From Desulfobulbaceae bacterium BRH_c16a (lineage in GTDB: Bacteria; Desulfobacterota; Desulfobulbia; Desulfobulbales; Desulfocapsaceae): DNA of 64,000 bases. The stretch covers positions 1 to 64,000 of the forward strand of contig LADS01000062.1 in assembly GCA_000961725.1 (NCBI GenBank). Reading direction: 5' to 3'. Positions 51,761 to 60,560 of this stretch are shown here, one piece after another (the stretch's first letter is position 1; the number at the start of each line of letters is the position of its first letter). The translations under genes were made by a program, and so were the position numbers. The notes below the pieces were generated by a model, which was given only the letters and a program-made list of their open reading frames with translations, did not search any database and was not told where the DNA came from.

Positions 51761-52909
51761 TCAATTCTCGCTTCCTGTGCATTTTAGAAAATGAGGTACA
51801 CCTTCGCGAATTTCTGCAATGCACGCCCGTTTTGCCGCGTTTCCCTGTCGATCAAAGGTGATATCTCCGGTAACACCCTTAAAGCCCTGCACCTTGCGGA
51901 GGCTGTCAAGGATCTTGTCTCGGTCCGGCTCTCCAGCCATCTCAATCGCTGCAGCCAGAACATGTACGGCATCGTAGGCGAGCGCCGTCGGTGCGAATAA
52001 TTCAGCCTCTCCCGCATATTTTTCGACAAATGCCCGGGAACGGGGACTGGTGTCGGCCGGCAGCCAGTGATTGATGAAGTATCCCCTGGTAATTGTGTTG
52101 CCGCCCGAAGAAAAGAAACTTGCCGCGTCCCAGCCGTCGGTGCCGATGGGGACAGCCTTGCTGCCGGCCGCCTGCAGGCCTGCGGCAATGAAGCCGCTTT
52201 CATAGTAGCCGGAAAGGAAAACGATGTCGGCGGGGTGTCCAAGTGTTTCACGTATTGCTTCGCGGAAGTCGTCCTGTCCGCCTTTATATTCAATTTCCTT
52301 GAGTATCGTGCCGCCAAGCGAAACAAACGTCCGGCTGAACACTTTGGCGATGTACATGCTGAAATCGCTGGTAATATCGACAAAAATCACAGCACTCCTG
52401 GCATTCAGGTCGGTGAAGGCGAATCCGGCAAGGGTGCTGCCCTGGAAATCGTCGTTGTAGCAGATCCGAAAGATGGAGTCGCCGATGGCGGTAAGCGACG
52501 GAATGGTCGAGATCGGTGAGATCATCGGGATGCCGTATTTCTCGGCCACCTTGGCTACAGCCAGGGAATGCGAACTCCAGGACGAGCCGATAATACCTGA
52601 AACACCAGCTTTCACCGCCTGTTCGGCCGCCAGATGCGAGCCGATAGGAGTGCTTTTGTTGTCGAAGAGGAGCAGATCGATTCTTTTCCCGAGAAGCCCT
52701 CCCTGCCGGTTGATTTCCCTTACTGCCAGCTGGGTGCCGAGGATAGCTGTTCTGTTGGAATTGGCGGCTTTGCCGGTGCGGGCAAAAATCGCTGCGATCT
52801 TGATCGGTTTGGCAAAAGCCGACACGGAACCGAAAGTCAGCATGCAGATCAGGCAGATCAGGCAGAGACCGGGGAGCAGTTGACGAAGTATTCGGCAGAA
52901 TTGTGTCAT
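51761..52909 (-). CDS. Periplasmic amino-acid-type binding protein (second of pair)
   Basis: The product is 382 residues: signal peptide ('LCLICLICMLTFGSVSAFA') and a type I LivJ-like fold ('IKIAAIFARTGKAANSN', 'VSGIIGSSWSSHSLAVAKVAEKYGIPMISPIST', 'YDAVHVLAAAIEMA'). It is a clear paralogue of the next gene upstream (52943-54136): both share the 'SSHSLA' block and the 'ITFD..G' C-terminus. No permease or ATPase genes accompany it; a BarA-like kinase follows 16 bp later. It probably presents a ligand to the kinase's periplasmic domain. Confidence 0.87.
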   Translation of the reverse strand: MTQFCRILRQLLPGLCLICLICMLTFGSVSAFAKPIKIAAIFARTGKAANSNRTAILGTQLAVREINRQGGLLGKRIDLLLFDNKSTPIGSHLAAEQAVKAGVSGIIGSSWSSHSLAVAKVAEKYGIPMISPISTIPSLTAIGDSIFRICYNDDFQGSTLAGFAFTDLNARSAVIFVDITSDFSMYIAKVFSRTFVSLGGTILKEIEYKGGQDDFREAIRETLGHPADIVFLSGYYESGFIAAGLQAAGSKAVPIGTDGWDAASFFSSGGNTITRGYFINHWLPADTSPRSRAFVEKYAGEAELFAPTALAYDAVHVLAAAIEMAGEPDRDKILDSLRKVQGFKGVTGDITFDRQGNAAKRACIAEIREGVPHFLKCTGSEN

Positions 52910-52942
52910 GATGGTTCGACCGACGTTTCGATCGGATGCTCC

Positions 52943-54136
52943 TTAAGGTTGTATCGTCTGCTTGAAAACGCGGTTTCCATCCTTGAACTCGATTATTATG
53001 ATGGCCTTGTCGAGGGGGTCGCCGTTTTCGTCAAAGGTGATCGAGCCGGTTGCCCCTTGAAAATCCTTGGTCGCCGCCAGGGCGTCGCGGATTGCGATCC
53101 GGTCGGTTGTGCCGGCGCGGAGTATGGCATCGGCGAGGATCATTGCCGCATCATAGGCCAGCGGGCTGCTGTTGTTGGCTATCTCTTTTCCGTAGGCGGC
53201 CGTGAAAAACTTCTTCAACTCCCGGCTCGCCGGAAAAGGAACTTCGGGATGCCAGGCGGCGGACTGGAAACTGCCTTCGACGCTTTCTCCGGCATAGGTT
53301 TCGATTTCATCCCAGGCGTCCCCGCCAAGAAAGGTCGCCGTAATTCCCATTTTTCTCGCCTGTTTGATAAACAGTCCGCTGTCTCTGGTGTAACCGGGCA
53401 GGTAGACCACGTCGGGCCGGTGTTTTTCGATTACCCCGATGATTGCGGAAAAGTCGTTGGCACTGCCCCGGTAGCCGATTTCTTCGAGGATTCGGCCCCC
53501 CGATTTTTCGAAGGCCCGGCAGAAAAACTGGCCGAGCACGGTGCTGTAGTCCTCATCGATGTTGGTGGCGACGACTGCAGTCCTGGCACGCAGGTCGTCG
53601 TGGGCAAATTTAGCCATGGCCAGGCCCTGAAAAGAGTCGATGAAGCAGGCCCGGAAAATGTACTTTTTCCCTTTGGTCACCTCGGGATTGGTCGACCCGG
53701 GACTGATCATGGGAATGCCTGCCTTCTGGAGGATCGGCGCCATAGCCAGGGAATGGGAACTCCAGTGGGCGCCGATAACGGCAACGACGTTGTGCAGCGC
53801 ACTTTTCTTTGCGGCAACCGCCGAACCTATCGGCGTGCTGAGATTGTCGAAGAGGGTGAGGTGCACCGGCCGACCCAGCAGTCCGCCCCGATCGTTGATT
53901 TTCTTGACCGCAAGCCTGGTCATTTCGATAAGTGGCTGGTTATGGGCGGCGGCGATTCCCGATTCGGCGAAAATTGCTCCTATCTCGATCGGTTCATCGC
54001 TTTTGGCGGGAGGAGTTCCAACAGCCATCGACGGCAGGAACACGGCGGACTGGAGCAGGCTAAGCAGAAGGAAAAGGATGGATCGCATGAAAAAAAAGCG
54101 GCGAGGAGGGTGGGGCCGGTAATTACTGTTTGCCAT
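52943..54136 (-). CDS. Periplasmic amino-acid-type binding protein (first of pair)
   Basis: The product is 397 residues with a long Arg-rich n-region before the signal core ('MRSILFLLLSLLQSAVFL'), then a type I binding fold ('IEIGAIFAESGIAAAHNQPL', 'VVAVIGAHWSSHSLAMAPILQKAGIPMISPGSTNP', 'VVYLPGYTRDSGLFIKQARKMGI', 'GATGSITFDENGDPLDKAI'). ATG 54136 has 'AAGGAATTTGAGCG' before it; ATG 54088 would start at the signal core. It is the first gene of the PBP-PBP-kinase operon, 33 bp before its paralogue. The paralogues may bind different ligands for the same kinase. Confidence 0.87.
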   Translation of the reverse strand: MANSNYRPHPPRRFFFMRSILFLLLSLLQSAVFLPSMAVGTPPAKSDEPIEIGAIFAESGIAAAHNQPLIEMTRLAVKKINDRGGLLGRPVHLTLFDNLSTPIGSAVAAKKSALHNVVAVIGAHWSSHSLAMAPILQKAGIPMISPGSTNPEVTKGKKYIFRACFIDSFQGLAMAKFAHDDLRARTAVVATNIDEDYSTVLGQFFCRAFEKSGGRILEEIGYRGSANDFSAIIGVIEKHRPDVVYLPGYTRDSGLFIKQARKMGITATFLGGDAWDEIETYAGESVEGSFQSAAWHPEVPFPASRELKKFFTAAYGKEIANNSSPLAYDAAMILADAILRAGTTDRIAIRDALAATKDFQGATGSITFDENGDPLDKAIIIIEFKDGNRVFKQTIQP

Positions 54137-54414
54137 CGCTCAAATTCCTTATTTTATTTTACGGCATCCCGCCAGACAGCGACGGGGTTTAACGTATTTC
54201 ATGATTCTATTTATCATTATGCATAGAATGATGAAAAAAGGAAAGAACTGCTTGTCCGGTGAAAAGAGATAACAAAAAAGGAGATCGCAAGATCACTCTC
54301 CCGATCGGCAGCAACCATGATTACACGTGTAGACGAAAGAGTTAGCAAAACCAATGGGCGAAAATGGCGAAAATTGAAATCGCGGTCTGAATTTTACGTC
54401 GGCATATCACTATC

Positions 54415-57400
54415 GTGAAGGGATGCACACACTTATATGAGTGGTTGAGCGCTTTTATGCTCGCCCTGCTGCTGCATCTGACGGCAATGATGGCGCCTTT
54501 CCTGCCGCCGGGCAGATCCTTCTTCGATTATACGGCCGGATCCGAGGGCATTTCCCAAAAGGGGACGGTCACGCCAATCGAGGCGAAGAAGAGCGGCAAC
54601 GTTTTTTCGGATACACAACCGGATATCCGCTCGGCGACGATGCCATATCGTCTTCCCGGCCGTATTGCCGGCACCGGCCGCGAGTATCTCGATCCTCCCT
54701 CACTTCTGGCAATGCCGGTGAGGCTGCCCGCAGTCGACAGCCCGGATTTCCATGCGCTGTCGCGCAGGACGGCTGGCGCAAAGCTGTTGCCGCCGCTCTT
54801 TTCCGATGCCACCATTCCCCGAAAACCGGCTAAGAATATGGGTCAAATGGTTGAAGAGAGCGAAGAAGCCTATCTCCTGGGCGATGTGTTCCGGGATGCG
54901 GTGCCGGCGGTATCTTCAGGAGAAGATCCATTGAGCGGGGAAGCCGCATTTCTTGCAGATCTGCGGCAGGATATCCTGGACGGCAGGCTGGATATGCCTT
55001 TTGCCTCTTTTATTATTGCGGCCGAGTACTACCAGCTGAGCCGGGCGCTTCTGGAAAAGAACCTGCAGCCGGCTTTTTCCCTGGCCGAGGCGTTCGACCG
55101 CTATCGCCTGCGCCTTGACCGGATAGGAGCAGGAGTACCGAAGGAGATTGACGGTTTTACCGCAGTGACGATCCTGCAGCGCTATGCCGAGAATAAATTC
55201 TATCCCGGCAACGGCAGCGGGATGCTGCTCGATTCGCTTTTTCATAATCTGAACGACTGCGAAGGGGGCACCAAGGAAGTGCTGGCCTACCTCGATGCGC
55301 TGTATCCCGATCTCGTTCTCGGCTCGAACCGGGGGATGCTGCAGACCACGACCGGCGAGTCGATCGGCCATATGCAGGTGTATCTCGGGCCGGACCCGGC
55401 CACCCGCAAGATCATTGAAAATGACCGGGGCGTGGTTCTCGAGACTACCAGGGTGAGCCGTGAGTCGATTTTGCCCTATGTTTCCGGGGAAGTCTTTCCG
55501 CCGGAGGATTTCGTCGTCAGATATTATCCGGAGATCGTCGCCGGAACGCCGCTTGCCGACAGCCTGCGCGAACGGCTGGAACCGGTCACGGGGCATCGGC
55601 AAAACATTGTCGGGACCAGCGATCATCCCTTGAAGATGAGCTATGGCGGCATTGATACGCTGCTTTCCGCGCAGTTTTACGATCTCGCCAATATCCGGAC
55701 CCGGAAGATCGAAAACGAGTTCCTGCGCAGCAATCTGCCGAGCTGCGATCCGCGGATCGATCCAACGAGGATCGACAGGGCCAATCTGTTCAGCAATTTC
55801 GTGACCATCGACCGGACCTTGCGCAAGAGTCTCATCGATCACTATCTCGCCGATCTGGAGTACTGGGACAATAAGCCGATGCCGCATTGGCAGGCGCCGG
55901 CATTTGTCGCGACCTATGCCGATCTGGCCGGAAGTCTGCTGGGGGAGAAAGAAGAGGAGGACGGCTTTATCCAGGTTGACGCCGAAAATACCGTGTCCTC
56001 ACGGAGTCTCTTGAGTCATAAGCGTTTTCTCCTTTCTCTGCGTGATGCGGCAGCGCAGGCGCCGGATAAATATATCGGCACCGGTCGGCAGGAATGCCGG
56101 GCCAGGACCGTTCTGGACAGCCGCCTGTTGGCTTTTCTCTTCGAGATGCCGAAAGGACCCGGCTTCTATTTTCTGCCGATGCCGGCTGAAGACTTTTCCT
56201 GGCAACATGTACTCGAGGGTACAGTAAACGATTGTCTGGCAGTGCCGGTCGAAGGCCTTGAGCGCAGCCACGTTGCGGCGCTTGAGGAGGAGGCTGCCCT
56301 GCTGCAGACTTCTTTTCGCAGGGAACTCTACCGCAGGGCCATGACCCGCGGGTTGGCTTCATCGCCGCACGATTCCCCCCTTGAAGAGAGCACTGCGGCC
56401 CTGGTCGCGATTTTTACCGGCCTGACCGGCAACGAAGATCCTGTGGCGATGCTGGCGGAGCGGCAATCGGCCGAGAGCACTCCGGAGGAGCCGAGTATCC
56501 GGGAGACAGCGGGTGAGGTCGGCAGAACAGGGATAAACAGCGGGCTTATCTGGGATGCCTTTGATTTTCTCGGCGGGGAAAAGACCCGCGGTCTGATTCT
56601 GGCATATGCCGACAGAGACGATCTTGTCCTTTCCGTCCGCCGCGCAGCCGAGTTTATGCAGAGTGTGGTGACAATCCTGAGCGGACAGCAGGCCGATCCC
56701 AAGGTGACTGAGACATTTCTTGCCCACTTCGGCGGGGAAGGTGTCGACCGGACCTTGGCCCTCGCCGCGGCCATCAATCTGGCCCGGTTGCAGAACCTTG
56801 CCCCGTCGGAGGTTTCCGCCATCGCCGTGCGTTATCTGCAGCAGCGGCAGTCCTACCGGGCTGAGACCCTGCTTGACCTCTTGAGTTACGGGTTGCAGAA
56901 GGAGGATGCCGTTTCCTTCGTACACCGGCGGATCGAGGCGAGGATTGCCCTGCTGCCGTCGTCCGATGGCTCCGGCGCTGCAGGCCAGGAAGTCTTTATC
57001 GAGCTGGTCGAGCTGATCCGGACAGTCAATGCCCTGACGGATCCGAAGGGCCGGCAGGCCTTGGCGGAAGGGCTGCTGCGCAGCCTGAACCATGATTTCA
57101 GCCATGGTTCGGCGGAAGGAAACCCACTGCGGCCGGAGGCCGATTTTGGCGTGATCTTCAATAAGCTTGCCGTGCTGGCCTTGCTTCGGGAGACTGACGG
57201 CGGGCAGGGGACAGAGGTTTTCACGGCGGATGCCTGGTTGGAAAACTATATCCGTTTTGCCGGGCTGCAGCCGGTCGGCAAGCTCATGATCGAACTGGTC
57301 GACAAAATCCATACACCTGAGGCGTACGCCACCGCCTTGGCCGGTGTCGTTGGCGGACAGTTTGCCGAGCTGGCTCGGATAGAGGCTGGATTGCCGGCGC

Positions 57401-58383
57401 AGGCAGATAAAGACAATGAGGCAAAATCAGCCGGAGCGTTGCGGGCTGCCGGTACCATCCTGGGCGACGCCAATGTTCTGGTTCAGATACTGCTCCAGGC
57501 CGATGTGCATGTGGCGGCAAGCGCCGTTGGGCTGCCCTCGGAGCAATCGAGCGGCAGAAAAAAGTCGCCGGCCGCCTTCTACCTTGAGCGGGTGCACCGG
57601 GGCGTTGCCGAGATCGTTGCCGAGGTTCGTCCCGGTGCTTTCTACCCTGCGGAATTTTATCTCGACGACCGGGTACGGGAATCGTTCGCCATGCTGGCCT
57701 ATGTGCAGGACAAGGGCAACGGCGAGGGGCGGATAAAATTCAGGAAGATACAGGATATCCGCACTATAAAGGATCCGTCGAAAATCCGGGTCATCGAGGC
57801 GGAAAGAAAGATTACCCGTCAGGATATGTCCCTTCTCACCCTGGCTCTGAATGAGGACAACAGTCCGCCGGCGATCCGCCGGGCATGGGACGACACGCTG
57901 GCGGTGGCCGATATGCATCTCGGCCTGAACCCCTTCGGGCCGCTGAAGGAGTATCTTTTTGCCTCTCATTTTCCCTATCTGCTTGAAGACGATCTGGGGT
58001 TCTTCTTTTCCCCCGAAACCGTTGAGGATTTCCACAATGCCGAGCAGTGGGGAGGAAGAAACGATATTCTGCTCAGCAGCTATCTCCATTTTCGCAACCT
58101 GCCGGAACATCTGCCCGACTGGCTGTTGCGTACGGCCATGGCGCGCAGCCGGTTCGAGCAGCAGATTGTCAAGAAGTTTGAGCAGCAGAGCTTTCTGCCG
58201 ATGATTCTCGAATGTACTAGCGATTATGAAACCCTGCCGGACAGCCTTTTCCGGGCGCAATGGGCTATTCGAAAACCATTTGGCGAGGATATATTCCCGG
58301 GAACGCTCCTCCTGCTGCGGCTGGGCTACATGACGATAAACTCCGACGGGGAGATCGTCTTGACACCTAAGTATACGGGATAA
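54415..58383 (+). CDS. Large exported protein with transglutaminase-like region, unknown
   Basis: The product is 1322 residues. A signal-type hydrophobic stretch near 10-32 ('LSAFMLALLLHLTAMMAPFL') suggests export. Around 270-370, 'LFHNLNDCEGGTKEVLAYLDALYPDLVLG' (Cys near 281) followed by 'ESIGHMQVYLGPD' (His near 319) has the Cys-His spacing of a transglutaminase-like papain-fold domain; a downstream Asp is plausible. The remaining 900 residues are mostly helical with repeat-like segments ('AAINLARLQNLAPSEVSAIAVRYLQQRQ') and no known motif. Start: GTG 54415 without a good ribosome site; ATG 54457 is possible but would cut the signal. It precedes a SpoIIE phosphatase by 138 bp. I do not recognise the family. 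Confidence 0.75.
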   Translation: MKGCTHLYEWLSAFMLALLLHLTAMMAPFLPPGRSFFDYTAGSEGISQKGTVTPIEAKKSGNVFSDTQPDIRSATMPYRLPGRIAGTGREYLDPPSLLAMPVRLPAVDSPDFHALSRRTAGAKLLPPLFSDATIPRKPAKNMGQMVEESEEAYLLGDVFRDAVPAVSSGEDPLSGEAAFLADLRQDILDGRLDMPFASFIIAAEYYQLSRALLEKNLQPAFSLAEAFDRYRLRLDRIGAGVPKEIDGFTAVTILQRYAENKFYPGNGSGMLLDSLFHNLNDCEGGTKEVLAYLDALYPDLVLGSNRGMLQTTTGESIGHMQVYLGPDPATRKIIENDRGVVLETTRVSRESILPYVSGEVFPPEDFVVRYYPEIVAGTPLADSLRERLEPVTGHRQNIVGTSDHPLKMSYGGIDTLLSAQFYDLANIRTRKIENEFLRSNLPSCDPRIDPTRIDRANLFSNFVTIDRTLRKSLIDHYLADLEYWDNKPMPHWQAPAFVATYADLAGSLLGEKEEEDGFIQVDAENTVSSRSLLSHKRFLLSLRDAAAQAPDKYIGTGRQECRARTVLDSRLLAFLFEMPKGPGFYFLPMPAEDFSWQHVLEGTVNDCLAVPVEGLERSHVAALEEEAALLQTSFRRELYRRAMTRGLASSPHDSPLEESTAALVAIFTGLTGNEDPVAMLAERQSAESTPEEPSIRETAGEVGRTGINSGLIWDAFDFLGGEKTRGLILAYADRDDLVLSVRRAAEFMQSVVTILSGQQADPKVTETFLAHFGGEGVDRTLALAAAINLARLQNLAPSEVSAIAVRYLQQRQSYRAETLLDLLSYGLQKEDAVSFVHRRIEARIALLPSSDGSGAAGQEVFIELVELIRTVNALTDPKGRQALAEGLLRSLNHDFSHGSAEGNPLRPEADFGVIFNKLAVLALLRETDGGQGTEVFTADAWLENYIRFAGLQPVGKLMIELVDKIHTPEAYATALAGVVGGQFAELARIEAGLPAQADKDNEAKSAGALRAAGTILGDANVLVQILLQADVHVAASAVGLPSEQSSGRKKSPAAFYLERVHRGVAEIVAEVRPGAFYPAEFYLDDRVRESFAMLAYVQDKGNGEGRIKFRKIQDIRTIKDPSKIRVIEAERKITRQDMSLLTLALNEDNSPPAIRRAWDDTLAVADMHLGLNPFGPLKEYLFASHFPYLLEDDLGFFFSPETVEDFHNAEQWGGRNDILLSSYLHFRNLPEHLPDWLLRTAMARSRFEQQIVKKFEQQSFLPMILECTSDYETLPDSLFRAQWAIRKPFGEDIFPGTLLLLRLGYMTINSDGEIVLTPKYTG

Positions 58384-58521
58384 ATAGCGTATCTAAGTGT
58401 TGCGATTTGATTGCCGAAGGTTGCCTGTTCTGCTACTCTCCTTACAGTGTCGGCAAAGAATCGCGATTTTGACGAAGCTCCGACCAAGTGTATCGTTTCC
58501 TTTCACCTCAGCAGGCAGAAA

Positions 58522-60327
58522 ATGACATTCCAGCCGGTAACATTGCAGCAGCGGAACTTGTTTTTTATTCTTGTACCGACATTTCTTCTGCTGGTAGGTC
58601 TCTCCATCAGCGGGTTTATAGTAGTGCGCGGCATTCTCCTCAATCAGTGGGGTGAAACGGCAATTGCCACGCTGCAGCGAACCGCCCATGAGATCGATAT
58701 GCGGTTGAGCCGGCCCAAGGATCTGCTCCTGCTTCTGGAGGAGGATGGCGACCCTGAACTCAATCGCCAGGTTTTCGCCTCGGTGCAAAGAAGAATAGCC
58801 GAGCTCGAGAGCGTCGTCGACGTTTCCCTGGAATGGATTAAGGAGGAGGAAAAAAGGACAACAGGCTCGGAAACGCAGCCGGGGATGATGGCGGGGATGC
58901 ATCATGCCCATGGGAATCGGTTTTTCATTACCACTCCGGAATACAACAGGGATTTGAATAATCGCACCATATCGGTGGTGTATGAATTCGGCAACGGCGG
59001 CAAGGGTGATGTGGGACGGGTGGAGGTGAGCTTTACCTTCGATGTGCTGATCGAGGAGGTCATTCGCGCGCCCTGGTGGAAGAGCAATAAAGCATATCTG
59101 GTCGATGACGCAGGCAACGTACTGGCGAGCACTGCCCTTGAAGCCGGTCTGGAGGATTTTTTTCCCATGCGTGCCTTTGGCACCATCAATACTCTCGAGA
59201 AAAAAACCCTGGAGGCGATGCGGACCAAAAACCACGGGACGGTGTTCGGTCCCGGGTCTCCCCCTGAGGAGGTCAGCGGCTTTTATCATCTTTCCGAAGC
59301 ACCCTGGACGATGGTTATCATGGCCCCCGGGGAAAAAATCATGCAGCCGATAATCAAATTCAGGAACTATTATATCTTTTCTTTTTCCGCTTCCATCCTC
59401 CTTATCCTTTTATTGATCAGAACGACCACCAGCCGGTTGACCGCCAGGATCAAGGGGATTTCCGCCGCCGCGGACGACCTGGCCAAAGGCCGGTTCGGCC
59501 CCCCTCTGCCTGTTACGACCCGGGATGAAGTAGGGGAGCTGGCCGGCAGTTTCAATAAGATGACCCGGCAATTAAGACAACGCCTGGTTATGAAAAAAGC
59601 AATCGACATCGCCCGGGAAGTGCAGCAGAATCTCCTGCCGCAGGCCGGCTTCAAAGCACCGGGACTTTCGGCCGCGGGCCTCAGCCTCTACTGCGACGAG
59701 ACCGGCGGGGACTATTACGATATCATCAGGTTTGCGGAAAACGACCGGAAGATCGGCGTGGCGGTGGGGGACGTGGTAGGACACGGCATCGGCGCCGCCC
59801 TGCTGATGACCACCGTTCGCGCCCTGCTCAGGTGCCGCATTGCTCACGCCGGCGGCCCGGATGAAATAATCGGCGACGTAAACCGGCTGCTTTGCCAGGA
59901 TACCGCTGTCTCCGGCAGTTTTGTGACGCTCTTTTATCTGGAGGTCGATCGGCGGCAGAATACTGTCGGCTGGGTTCGGGCAGGACATGAACCGGCGATT
60001 GTCTACCGGCCTGCAACCCGCCGGTTTTCCGAAATGAAAGGACAGGGAGTGGCATTAGGAGTTGATGCCAATCTCACTTTTCTGTATAACGAGTTGCCGG
60101 TGCCGGAAGAAGAGCAGATCATTCTCATCGGCAGCGATGGGGCCTGGGAAGTGGAAAACGATGCCGGCGAACAATTCGGCAGGGAACGGCTTAAAGATAT
60201 TCTCGTTGCCACCAGCGATCTGCAATCGGCTGAAATATTGCAGACCATGGCTCGGGAAATAGCCCAGTTCAGGGGGAAGAAACCGCAACCTGACGATATC
60301 ACCCTGGTTGTGGTCAAAACATGGTGA
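58522..60327 (+). CDS. Cache-HAMP-SpoIIE (RsbU-like) serine phosphatase
   Basis: The product is 601 residues: membrane helix (12-34), Cache-type periplasmic sensor (about 38-275), second membrane helix (about 283-303), HAMP ('RIKGISAAADDLAKGRFGPPL'), and a PP2C/SpoIIE phosphatase from about 365 ('KAIDIAREVQQNLLPQ', 'DETGGDYYDIIRF', 'VGDVVGHGIGAALLMTTVRALLR', 'GSDGAWE'). Metal-binding Asp residues are present. Such proteins dephosphorylate anti-sigma-factor antagonists in partner-switching pathways; no antagonist or anti-sigma gene is beside it. The frame is open from 58411, but ATG 58522 starts just before the first helix. Confidence 0.91.
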   Translation: MTFQPVTLQQRNLFFILVPTFLLLVGLSISGFIVVRGILLNQWGETAIATLQRTAHEIDMRLSRPKDLLLLLEEDGDPELNRQVFASVQRRIAELESVVDVSLEWIKEEEKRTTGSETQPGMMAGMHHAHGNRFFITTPEYNRDLNNRTISVVYEFGNGGKGDVGRVEVSFTFDVLIEEVIRAPWWKSNKAYLVDDAGNVLASTALEAGLEDFFPMRAFGTINTLEKKTLEAMRTKNHGTVFGPGSPPEEVSGFYHLSEAPWTMVIMAPGEKIMQPIIKFRNYYIFSFSASILLILLLIRTTTSRLTARIKGISAAADDLAKGRFGPPLPVTTRDEVGELAGSFNKMTRQLRQRLVMKKAIDIAREVQQNLLPQAGFKAPGLSAAGLSLYCDETGGDYYDIIRFAENDRKIGVAVGDVVGHGIGAALLMTTVRALLRCRIAHAGGPDEIIGDVNRLLCQDTAVSGSFVTLFYLEVDRRQNTVGWVRAGHEPAIVYRPATRRFSEMKGQGVALGVDANLTFLYNELPVPEEEQIILIGSDGAWEVENDAGEQFGRERLKDILVATSDLQSAEILQTMAREIAQFRGKKPQPDDITLVVVKTW

Positions 60328-60355
60328 AGTATGACTGTTGCCCTTGGGGGGAGGC

Positions 60356-60559
60356 ATGACGAAAAAACTCATCATTGCCGGCTGCCTGCTGATCGTCGCC
60401 GGACTGCTGTGGCCGTTTCTGGAGAAGCTGAATCTCGGCCGGCTGCCGGGTGACATTATAATCAAGCGCGATGGGTTCCGGTTCTATTTTCCCATTACCA
60501 CCAGTCTGCTGATCAGCATCGTGCTGACGCTGCTCTACTGGTTTTTCAAGAAGTGGTGA
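60356..60559 (+). CDS. DUF2905-family small membrane protein
   Basis: The product is 67 residues with two membrane helices ('LIIAGCLLIVAGLLWPFL' and 'TSLLISIVLTLLYWFF') linked by the family signature 'LGRLPGDIIIKRDGFRFYFPI'. This signature is diagnostic of DUF2905. A 'GGGGGGAGG' ribosome site precedes ATG 60356. It is 28 bp after the phosphatase and one base before the MFS gene, so all may be one transcript. The function is unknown. Confidence 0.88.
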   Translation: MTKKLIIAGCLLIVAGLLWPFLEKLNLGRLPGDIIIKRDGFRFYFPITTSLLISIVLTLLYWFFKKW

Positions 60560-60560
60560 C

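Noticed and set aside
52634..54226. 530-codon plus-strand open frame
   Set aside because: Antisense to the two binding-protein genes, which have signal peptides and known folds.
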